From positions 1 through 5,059 of the forward strand of contig CAZDDY010000036.1 of the NCBI GenBank assembly GCA_964504455.1: 5,059 bases of DNA, given 5' to 3'. The notes under the pieces are model-generated. The model did no database searches, had not been told where the DNA came from, and was given only the letters and a program-made list of their open reading frames with translations. The position numbers were made by a program, and so were the translations under genes. Below, piece after piece: positions 1 through 5,059 of the stretch (its first letter is position 1; each line of letters opens with the position of its first letter). The stretch comes from CAZDDY01 sp964504455. GTDB taxonomy: Bacteria > Patescibacteriota > Minisyncoccia > Phycocordibacterales > UBA9973.

Positions 1-21
1 GAGGGTTGCTAACTTTTTCAT
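1..21 (-). CDS. Start of a leftward gene, first 7 codons only
   Basis: An ATG at 21-19 opens a frame reading MKKLATL to the window edge. A Met-Lys-Lys-hydrophobic start is typical of signal peptides, but seven residues do not allow a function call. The assignment rests mostly on context: a perfect consensus promoter (98-126) reads toward it and would give a leader of about 70 nt. No Shine-Dalgarno is visible upstream. Another start beyond the edge remains possible. Confidence 0.45.
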
Positions 22-97
22 GTCAGTGATTTTTTTAATTATTTTGTTTTAAAGGTTGCGCCTACATATTCGGCACACTCTTATATTTATCCCCTAT

Positions 98-126
98 ATT
101 ATAGCATTTCTCATATACCTTGTCAA
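98..126 (-). promoter_or_regulatory. Consensus sigma70-type promoter reading leftward
   Basis: On the minus strand TTGACA (121-126) and TATAAT (98-103) are separated by exactly 17 bases (104-120), so both hexamers match the consensus 6/6. Transcription would start near 91 and run toward the ATG at 21. It sits directly beyond the terminator of the lytic transglycosylase gene, which makes it a new transcription unit. Confidence 0.85.
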
Positions 127-133
127 GGCATAT

Positions 134-162
134 AAAAAGCCGGTCCTTTCAAGGATCCGGCT
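134..162 (-). terminator. Intrinsic terminator of the lytic transglycosylase gene
   Basis: On the minus strand AGCCGGATCC (162-153) pairs with GGACCGGCT (146-138) around a 6-base loop, with one bulged base at 156. A U tract (138-134) follows at once. It lies about 30 bases after the stop codon at 192-194. The plus strand also has a T-rich stretch after the stem (164-180), so it may work in both directions, although no plus-strand gene enters it here. Confidence 0.85.
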
Positions 163-191
163 ATGTTTTAGTTATTTTTTATTTACTTTTT

Positions 192-1046
192 CTACAATGA
201 GGCATACTTCTGAAGATCATAATTCCATGCCTGCTGCTGAGATATAAAAATGTAGGCCTTGAAATCCGCTTTTTCTCCGTTTATGCGCAGATTTGGGTTC
301 AACTCATTAAACACCTTTTCTGCTTTTTTAATTTCACTTTTACTTTTCAGCAGTTTCATATTTTGCTGAACATCCCGCCAGTATTGCTTGAAATTGTAAC
401 GACCGGCATATCTGCAAATTGCAGATTCAAGGCGATTGTAGCCCTTGATTGGTTTTTGATCCCAATAGTACTTCAACATTCGTCCGGCAGCATCAACATT
501 TAATATCGGATGGAAGCGATCATCATATTTTAAAACAGTCTTTCTGTCATAGTTATGTTCAGCGAGTATTCCTCGCAATTCTCTGCCGTGTTTGAAACAT
601 TTTAGTTCTTTACATCCTGCGTATGTTTTAAGTGAAAACTGTACAGCAAGCTGTGGCTGCATATGCACCAAACCAAAACCACCATCATCCCGACCGTTTG
701 GCATAAGATCAACGCCAGTGCTTTCTTCCATAATCATGGCAAGGATAAGTCCGTTGGGAAGATCATATTTTTCTTCAACTGCAGATGTGATATTTTTAAA
801 TCGGAGAGTCCGAATTATTTTTGCAGTGGTATTGTCAGCGCCGTACTTAGTAACTGTCCCCGGCAGAGTCAGGTTTTCAATAACCGGATCAGGATACACC
901 CTGGTGAACCCAAGGTCGGGTTTTTGCTTCTGAATGTTTTTTGTTGAAACAGTTTTTTGGGGATTAGTATTCTTTGCTTTTTTACAAGCTGAGAAAATCA
1001 TCATGAGAATCAAAGCTCCCATAATGACTAAAAGAGTCTTTCTCAT
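192..1046 (-). CDS. Lytic transglycosylase-like lipoprotein (SLT/GH23 fold)
   Basis: The 284-residue product probably cleaves peptidoglycan glycan strands by the lytic transglycosylase reaction at the outer face of the membrane. Residues 1-20 are a signal peptide (Arg2-Lys3, then a hydrophobic core) ending in FSAC. Cys21 would be the lipidated residue; Phe at -3 makes this lipobox slightly atypical. The SLT-type domain covers about residues 85-220: catalytic Glu108 in the EES triplet, GGFGLVHMQP at 122-131 (family GxxGxxQ motif), NVDAAGRML at 183-191, and AICRYAGRYN at 209-218 in place of the usual AxYNxG motif. The C-terminal 60 residues are Lys-rich and unassigned. The ATG at 1046 is chosen because it gives a complete signal peptide and lies about 30 bases after a strong promoter's expected start. 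It has no Shine-Dalgarno. The gene lies 114 bases downstream of the M23 endopeptidase gene on the same strand and ends at a good terminator. The fold call is firm; the exact subfamily is not. Confidence 0.85.
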   Translation of the reverse strand: MRKTLLVIMGALILMMIFSACKKAKNTNPQKTVSTKNIQKQKPDLGFTRVYPDPVIENLTLPGTVTKYGADNTTAKIIRTLRFKNITSAVEEKYDLPNGLILAMIMEESTGVDLMPNGRDDGGFGLVHMQPQLAVQFSLKTYAGCKELKCFKHGRELRGILAEHNYDRKTVLKYDDRFHPILNVDAAGRMLKYYWDQKPIKGYNRLESAICRYAGRYNFKQYWRDVQQNMKLLKSKSEIKKAEKVFNELNPNLRINGEKADFKAYIFISQQQAWNYDLQKYASL

Positions 1047-1084
1047 AGAAAAATTTTAAGTTGGCAATGTGAGATATCCTGGAT

Positions 1085-1113
1085 ATTTTACCATTAAAAA
1101 TTGAGAAAGTCAA
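1085..1113 (-). promoter_or_regulatory. Promoter of the lytic transglycosylase gene
   Basis: On the minus strand TTGACT (1108-1113) and TAAAAT (1085-1090) are 17 bases apart. A TGG directly before the -10 makes it an extended -10 element. Each hexamer matches the consensus 5/6. The expected start is near 1078, giving a leader of about 30 bases before the ATG at 1046. The gene therefore need not depend on read-through from the M23 gene. Confidence 0.75.
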
Positions 1114-1160
1114 TAAGAAAAACCCTATGTTATAAAGGCTTTTAAATCAGAACTTATTTT

Positions 1161-2024
1161 CTAGAGTCCGTAACGGGCGTTTAGTCCAATAGGGTTTGTT
1201 GCACCACGAACCTCCCAGTGAAGGTGAGGGCCTGTTGAGTATCCAGTGTTGCCCACAACACCGATAACATCTCCTTGGTTTACATTTTGTCCAGGTGAAA
1301 CAGTAATACTACTCATATGTGAATAAAGTGTCTGGGTGCCATTAGGGTGTTGAATAACGACATACTTTCCATACCCACCATTGTATCCTTCGCCATCAGC
1401 GACAATAATACTTCCACTTGCNNNNNNNNNNNNNNNNNNNNNNNNNNNNNNNNNNNNNNNNNNNNNNNNNNNNNNNNNNNNNNNNNNNNNNNNNNNNNNN
1501 NNNNNNNNNNNNNNNNNNNNNTCATGCTGGTCAGCATTTAAATTCTTAGCGATTTTAGCAATAGTATCTCCTTTTTTAACTGTATATTGAACTCCTGAGA
1601 CTGGAAGAATAACAAGTGTCTGACCAGGTTTAAGTGTCGTATTTTTAGGCAAATCGTTTGCCCAAAGAATAGTATTTACAGAAACACCAAACATCTTGGC
1701 AATTTGAGGCAAAGTGTCTCCGGAGCGCACCTTGTATACAGAAATAGTATCTGAGGCAGGAAAGTCTGAAATATCTGCTTCTGTTCCTAGAGGGCCAGTT
1801 TTTGCAACAAGGGCATCGTCATCAATGTCATTACTTGCATCTGCAAGCTTGTTTTTCCTTGTTGGACTAATAGTTGGATTTAAAAGGGGGAGTGTCTGAG
1901 AATTATGCTGATATGCAAGCTCTTTCGCGTCAGTTTCCTTGGTAAATAATGAAAAAAGCCCTGCAGCATCTGTGGTAAGAGGAGCAAAGCTACTAATGAA
2001 TATAGAAATGAGTAAAAGCCACAC
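1161..2024 (-). CDS. LysM-domain M23 family peptidoglycan endopeptidase, interrupted by an N gap
   Basis: This is a probable secreted or membrane-anchored zinc endopeptidase that cuts peptidoglycan peptides. From the GTG at 2024 the frame has 287 codons, 34 of them unknown. Residues 3-20 are a hydrophobic signal or anchor segment. LysM1 lies at 97-141 (YKVRSGDT to LVILP). LysM2 begins at 147 (YTVKKGDT) and runs into the gap at 168. After the gap, the C-terminal half of the M23 fold is clear: YSHM with His236, GVVGNTGYSTGPHLHWE around the HLH of residues 267-269 (His269 a zinc ligand), and a normal C-terminus. The first zinc motif (HxxxD) is not seen and should lie in the gap. The GTG start is doubtful: it gives a signal segment with no N-terminal Lys/Arg, while the same frame stays open upstream to 2193 and reads as plausible protein there (see 2025-2203). 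The lytic transglycosylase gene follows on the same strand. Confidence 0.85.
   Translation of the reverse strand: MWLLLISIFISSFAPLTTDAAGLFSLFTKETDAKELAYQHNSQTLPLLNPTISPTRKNKLADASNDIDDDALVAKTGPLGTEADISDFPASDTISVYKVRSGDTLPQIAKMFGVSVNTILWANDLPKNTTLKPGQTLVILPVSGVQYTVKKGDTIAKIAKNLNADQHXXXXXXXXXXXXXXXXXXXXXXXXXXXXXXXXXXASGSIIVADGEGYNGGYGKYVVIQHPNGTQTLYSHMSSITVSPGQNVNQGDVIGVVGNTGYSTGPHLHWEVRGATNPIGLNARYGL
1422..1521. other. Assembly gap of exactly 100 N inside the M23 gene
   Basis: The run is exactly 100 N, the conventional placeholder for a gap of unknown length. Here it stands for only about 34 residues. By family architecture the missing part should hold the rest of LysM2, a linker and the start of the M23 domain with its HxxxD motif, which normally needs more than that. 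The true gap is probably longer. Both flanks are in the same frame across 100 bases, so an intact gene needs a true length of 100 plus a multiple of 3. Confidence 0.95.
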
Positions 2025-2203
2025 GGCAATATATGCTTTAAAATATGGCTTTTCTGAAGGTTGACCGGCTAAAATAGGATTGTGGTTAACCTTTTTTGTT
2101 AGTTTTTTATCTAAAATAAGCCAAGCAGGCGCGAAAAAAGCTTTAAAAATAAGGATTTCTCGCGAATTACGATCTTGGAGACACGCAGAAATTTATTAAT
2201 CAA
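2025..2203 (-). other. Probable frameshifted N-terminal extension of the M23 protein
   Basis: Upstream of the GTG at 2024 the M23 frame has no stop until TAA at 2195-2193, but it has no ATG, GTG or TTG. Its translation (FFAPAWLILDKK, then AGQPSEKPYFKAYIAVWLLL) looks like real protein and supplies the basic residues expected before the hydrophobic segment. A second frame starting at TTG 2203-2201 reads INKFLRVSKIVIREKSLFLK and hits TAG at 2113-2111. The frames overlap at a run of six A (2134-2139; six T on the coding strand). One extra T, or a -1 ribosomal slip there, joins them as LKLFFAPAW and gives a protein of about 347 residues including the gap placeholder. Possible causes are a sequencing error, a real mutation or slippage. 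Confidence 0.55.
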
Positions 2204-2264
2204 ATCTAAGAATTCCCAGAAAGTTTTGTAGGCCTCAAAAACATACTATAATACCTACAGGTTC

Positions 2265-2293
2265 ATGCTACCCGGGAGGGTACGGAAGGTCAA
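2265..2293 (-). promoter_or_regulatory. Candidate promoter of the M23 gene
   Basis: On the minus strand TTGACC (2288-2293, 5/6 to consensus) is followed after 17 bases by TAGCAT (2265-2270, 4/6). The expected start near 2258 would give a leader of about 55 bases to the TTG at 2203. The -10 is weak, but the spacing matches the three better promoters in this window. A short inverted repeat lies largely within the spacer. Confidence 0.35.
2269..2282. repeat. Short inverted repeat in a GC-rich patch
   Basis: TACCC (2269-2273) and GGGTA (2278-2282) form a perfect 5-bp stem around GGGA, overlapping the palindrome CCCGGG (2271-2276). It stands out in an otherwise AT-rich intergenic region and overlaps the candidate leftward promoter, so it could be an operator or a structured leader. 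No T tract follows on either strand, so it is not a terminator. Confidence 0.35.
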
Positions 2294-2297
2294 ACGA

Positions 2298-2318
2298 CTA
2301 TCCCCAGAGCTATCCACA
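2298..2318 (+). promoter_or_regulatory. Two tandem DnaA-box-like 9-mers
   Basis: CTATCCCCA (2298-2306) and CTATCCACA (2310-2318) match the DnaA box TTATCCACA at 7/9 and 8/9. They lie in the same orientation, 12 bases apart. They sit between the -35 elements of two divergent promoters and directly beside an AT-rich stretch (2321-2370). This may be a DnaA-controlled promoter region or part of a replication origin. Two imperfect boxes are too few to call an origin. Confidence 0.35.
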
Positions 2319-2330
2319 TGTCAAAAATCA

Positions 2331-2359
2331 TTGACTAAATAACAAATTAATTGTAAAAT
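2331..2359 (+). promoter_or_regulatory. Promoter of the large rightward gene, predicted leaderless
   Basis: TTGACT (2331-2336) and TAAAAT (2354-2359) are 17 bases apart, the same hexamers and spacing as the lytic transglycosylase promoter. Transcription should start at about 2365-2367, only 2-4 bases before the ATG at 2369. That leaves no room for a ribosome binding site, so the mRNA would be leaderless or nearly so. Confidence 0.7.
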
Positions 2360-2368
2360 CATAAAACA

Positions 2369-5059
2369 ATGCAAGAAAATGGCTCGCTAGGGCAAACAAA
2401 AAATTATGGTTCAGTCGAAATCACACTTCAAAAAGGAGAAAAAGAGGAGTGGAAAATTATTGACTCCTATAATTTTGAGGATGGAGACAAAAACGTCACA
2501 TTTTCAAACGGCATAGCCAATTTAACAGTCCTTTTGAAAAAAGGAGAGGGTGAAAAGGAGCTTATAAATGAAATCGACACTCGGGTTAAGCAGTATTATG
2601 AAACAATTGCTGAAAGAAGAGAGACAAACAAAAAAAGGGACCAGCAGAGTGAGCTTAAAGAAGGAAAGAGAGACGAGAAAGAGATAACAGAACCGGTGGT
2701 GTTTGTTTCTAAGCCACCAAAAAATGAAGAGGGGGGTCCTAAAAAGAAGATTCCGCTGACTAAAGGAAATTTGAATGCAATCGCCCAATTCATAAAAAAC
2801 GGTGGAGTGCCTGAAGGTGACCAAGCAACGCTTTACGCTCAACATCAAGAAAAAATTGACGCAAAAGTGGCAGAGTTAAAAGGAGTAAAAAATACTGAAG
2901 AGGAAAAGTCAGAACCTCCAAGAAATCTTCCGCAATCGCCTGCTGTTTCTGTCCGCACACCAGCAGAAACCCCTAGAGAAGAAATTGTTGCTGAAACAAA
3001 AGGCATTGAAAAGAAAGAAGAAACAAGCGATAATTTGAATACTACAATAAAGACCTCAAAAAAAAGCACAATGCCTTCACTAGAAAAAAAACCTGCAGAA
3101 TCTTCAAACAAGTCAGCGAGAGTTGGTAAATCATACAAAGCAAGTCCTGCAGTAGAAAAAGTGGAAATAAAAAAGTCAGGCTTTACTCTACCTGAAGAAG
3201 TTACTTGGCCGACAAACGATTTTAAAAAACATACATGGACAAAAATATCTGAGCTCCCTGAAGGTGGCTTTTTATACGAATTAAATGATAAGGAAAAAAC
3301 TCAAAAAAAAGTAACTAATCAAGAAACCTTTGATTCACTTCGGGAAATTATTAAAGAAAAATTTACACTTTCTGAAAAAAAATCAGAGGAAGCACTAACC
3401 CGTGCACGAAAGAAAAATGGTGTAAAAGAAACAAAGGAATTTGAAAAAAAAGAACTTATCGAGAAACCGGAACCAACATACGAAAAACGAGTTGGTGTTA
3501 TTGACCAAAAAATTCAAGAAATTTTAAAAGATAAAGTTGTAAAGAAACAAATTCTTGAAATCTTTAATCGTACAAAAAAAGAAGGCCTTATAGTTGCGAC
3601 ACATGGCATGGAATTTACAAACAAGGTAACCACGGAAACAGGAATTATCCCGACTACTGATCTTGATGGAAAATTAACTGCATACTTGCTTGCGGAAGCT
3701 CTTGGAAAAGAAAAAATAAAAGAACAACAATTTACTGAAAAAGGAGTTGTTATTGATGAAAAAACAAAAAATAAAGCAGATATATATTTTGATACAGCAG
3801 AACAAGGGAAGATTATTTCATTAGTCAAAGATGAGGAAACTGGTAAAACACACCTTGTTTTTGGAAATCACTTTGATGGAAGAAATACCAAAACATCAAG
3901 TGCTGCTATTTTGTACTCACTCCTAAACCAGCTAGATAAATTACCAACTGAACTGAAAAAAAGTAGAAAGTTAAAAGAGTTTATTGCGTTTAATAATGAT
4001 GCTGACAATTTAATTATTCCTTCTCCAATCTTGCGCGACTATAAAGCTGGTCTTTCACAAACTCTCTATGGACACTATCGTGACCTCCCGTTTAATACTA
4101 TTAAGGAACACTTTTTATCTGGAAAAACTGCACTTGATCCACTTGATCAAAAAGTCCTCTCAGAAAAAATACAATACAAAGAACGAACAATCACTCGAGA
4201 AGAAATGCTCCTTGAACGCATCAGGGGTTCAGAAATTGGTGTAAAAAAAGCAGAAGAAGAAATGGCAAAAAACAAAATGCCAACTGAGACACTCGAGCTT
4301 GGAAAAGTGCTTATAAATGAAAGAAAAGAATCACCTATTTCAATGAGAGAGTTGGCGAAAATTCGTGGCTATGATGCAACAGTAACACTCAATGAGAAAG
4401 GCGCATTTATTTCACGACCTGGAGTAAATATTGAAGAGTTTGGTAGAAAACTGCAAAAAACATTTCCTGAAGTGAAAGTCGTCAACTCAATGATTCTCTT
4501 TTACCCAACAAAAACCACTTTCAACAAACATGCATTCCTTGAAGCCTTAAACCTTGTTGAAACAAATAAGCTAGATAAAAAAGATACTCAGGCAAAAGAA
4601 AATAGAGCTATCCTTGTAAACCGACTTATTCAAGATGACTTAGGGTGGAAAAAAGAAATGATAAACCACTTGTCTGATGAAAAACTCCAAGAGCTTATAC
4701 GAAATAAAGAAAAACCAACTACTGGGAATTTAAAATGGGAAACAGTTAGGGGTACAGCCCTACCAAGTAGCGTAACTGAAAAAGAATTTGAAGAATTCCA
4801 AAAAACCGGAAAAGTATCGCTTGGAACACTTGAGCAAATTGCATTGAAATTTTCAAGAAATCAAATGCTTGATTCACAGGAAGTTAGTATTTTAAGTTCG
4901 TACCAGAAACAAATTGAGGGGCTAGCAAAAAATGCAGAAAAAAGACTTGCTATTGATCTTCAAATAGAAGAGATTAGAAAGAGAAAAGAAGTCTTTGCAC
5001 ATAACAAAGAAGTGCTTCTTGAACGAATCAGGCTCGCAAAAGAACAGCTTGCAAAGTTA
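2369..5059 (+). CDS. Very large hydrophilic protein with a degenerate DHH-like domain, 3' end outside the window
   Basis: From ATG 2369 the frame is open for 897 codons to the window edge with no stop. I do not recognise a named gene. Residues 1-82 form a small N-terminal domain ending in a probable helix. Residues about 83-270 are a Lys/Glu/Ser/Thr/Pro-rich, probably disordered linker, with a short ordered island near 128-172. Residues 272-330 look folded and contain three Trp (280, 290 and the preceding segment's aromatic neighbours). Residues about 405-600 resemble a DHH phosphoesterase: DLDG at 431-434 (motif I DxDG), Asp475 after a beta strand (motif II), NHFD at 500-503 in place of DHH, TSSAAILYSLL at 509-519 as the usual following helix, and Asp544/Asp546 (motif IV). 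The motif I His and the second His of DHH are missing, so activity is uncertain. Residues 655-730 form another alpha/beta-looking unit, and about 845-897 are a predicted coiled coil. There is no signal peptide or membrane segment, so it is probably cytoplasmic. The start is supported by the promoter just upstream. The reading frame is near certain; the DHH assignment is tentative. Confidence 0.85.
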   Translation, partial: MQENGSLGQTKNYGSVEITLQKGEKEEWKIIDSYNFEDGDKNVTFSNGIANLTVLLKKGEGEKELINEIDTRVKQYYETIAERRETNKKRDQQSELKEGKRDEKEITEPVVFVSKPPKNEEGGPKKKIPLTKGNLNAIAQFIKNGGVPEGDQATLYAQHQEKIDAKVAELKGVKNTEEEKSEPPRNLPQSPAVSVRTPAETPREEIVAETKGIEKKEETSDNLNTTIKTSKKSTMPSLEKKPAESSNKSARVGKSYKASPAVEKVEIKKSGFTLPEEVTWPTNDFKKHTWTKISELPEGGFLYELNDKEKTQKKVTNQETFDSLREIIKEKFTLSEKKSEEALTRARKKNGVKETKEFEKKELIEKPEPTYEKRVGVIDQKIQEILKDKVVKKQILEIFNRTKKEGLIVATHGMEFTNKVTTETGIIPTTDLDGKLTAYLLAEALGKEKIKEQQFTEKGVVIDEKTKNKADIYFDTAEQGKIISLVKDEETGKTHLVFGNHFDGRNTKTSSAAILYSLLNQLDKLPTELKKSRKLKEFIAFNNDADNLIIPSPILRDYKAGLSQTLYGHYRDLPFNTIKEHFLSGKTALDPLDQKVLSEKIQYKERTITREEMLLERIRGSEIGVKKAEEEMAKNKMPTETLELGKVLINERKESPISMRELAKIRGYDATVTLNEKGAFISRPGVNIEEFGRKLQKTFPEVKVVNSMILFYPTKTTFNKHAFLEALNLVETNKLDKKDTQAKENRAILVNRLIQDDLGWKKEMINHLSDEKLQELIRNKEKPTTGNLKWETVRGTALPSSVTEKEFEEFQKTGKVSLGTLEQIALKFSRNQMLDSQEVSILSSYQKQIEGLAKNAEKRLAIDLQIEEIRKRKEVFAHNKEVLLERIRLAKEQLAKL

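Noticed and set aside
592..947. Open frames on the plus strand across the lytic transglycosylase gene.
   Set aside because: They are antisense to a gene with clear SLT motifs, their translations resemble no family, and no promoter or start context supports them.
1116..1143. Possible terminator after the M23 stop: a weak stem (CCTTTAT / ATAGGG) followed by TTTTT on the minus strand.
   Set aside because: The pairing needs a G-U pair and a bulge and has only two G-C pairs, so it is too weak to call. The stop-to-promoter region may have no intrinsic terminator.
2224..2252. Second rightward promoter with TATAAT at 2247-2252.
   Set aside because: The -10 is perfect, but the best -35 at 17-bp spacing is TTTTGT, a poor match. 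The promoter at 2331-2359 explains the gene better.
2265..2320. Structured RNA (group I intron core, T-box or tmRNA-like end) suggested by the GC-rich patch and GGTCAAACGACTATCCC.
   Set aside because: Only one 5-bp stem is visible, and no matching partner segments or splice context were found. The DnaA-box and promoter reading explains the patch more simply.
2522..3828. Leftward open frames rich in Phe, Ser and Leu opposite the large rightward gene.
   Set aside because: They are the mirror image of a Lys/Glu-rich coding strand (GAA/AAA read as TTC/TTT) and look like false membrane proteins.
4208..5032. Internal repeat encoding LLERIR at 4208-4225 and 5015-5032 (16 of 18 bases identical).
   Set aside because: The similarity does not extend into the flanks, and both copies lie in Lys/Glu-rich helices where such a short match can arise by chance.
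1..5059. CRISPR array, tRNA, rRNA, insertion sequence or attachment site.
   Set aside because: No spaced direct repeats, cloverleaf, rRNA motifs, transposase or terminal inverted repeats were seen on either strand.

Overview
The window looks like an AT-rich bacterial chromosome fragment, probably a metagenome-derived scaffold because it contains a run of exactly 100 N (1422-1521). The standard code reads cleanly. Gene style suggests a Patescibacteria/CPR (Parcubacteria-like) genome: a LysM plus M23 endopeptidase, an A-rich coding strand, no Shine-Dalgarno before any start, and a very long Lys/Glu-rich protein. This lineage call is inferred from style; no marker gene is present.

Left part, minus strand (1-2203). 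From right to left it holds a LysM/M23 peptidoglycan endopeptidase gene (1161-2024, probably extending to about 2203), a lytic-transglycosylase lipoprotein gene (192-1046) with its own strong promoter (1085-1113), an intrinsic terminator (134-162), and a perfect consensus promoter (98-126). That last promoter reads toward position 1, where the first seven codons of another gene lie. One enzyme should cut peptide stems or cross-bridges and the other glycan strands, so the pair is a cell-wall remodelling locus. The M23 gene is damaged in this assembly: the N gap removes the second half of LysM2 and the first zinc-binding motif, and the N-terminus looks split by a one-base shift at an A6 run (2134-2139).

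Middle (about 2204-2368). This is a divergent intergenic region with a GC-rich patch containing small inverted repeats, a candidate leftward promoter, two tandem DnaA-box-like 9-mers (2298-2318), and then an AT-rich stretch. That stretch contains an excellent rightward promoter (2331-2359) whose predicted transcription start is only a few bases before the next ATG.

Right part, plus strand (2369-5059). One uninterrupted reading frame of 897 codons runs off the end of the window. It encodes a very large hydrophilic protein with a small N-terminal domain, a long Lys/Glu/Ser/Thr/Pro linker, a central domain that I tentatively read as a degenerate DHH-type phosphoesterase, and a C-terminal helical/coiled-coil part. 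I do not recognise a named gene for it. It is the most interesting object here, together with its leaderless promoter and the DnaA-box-like pair.
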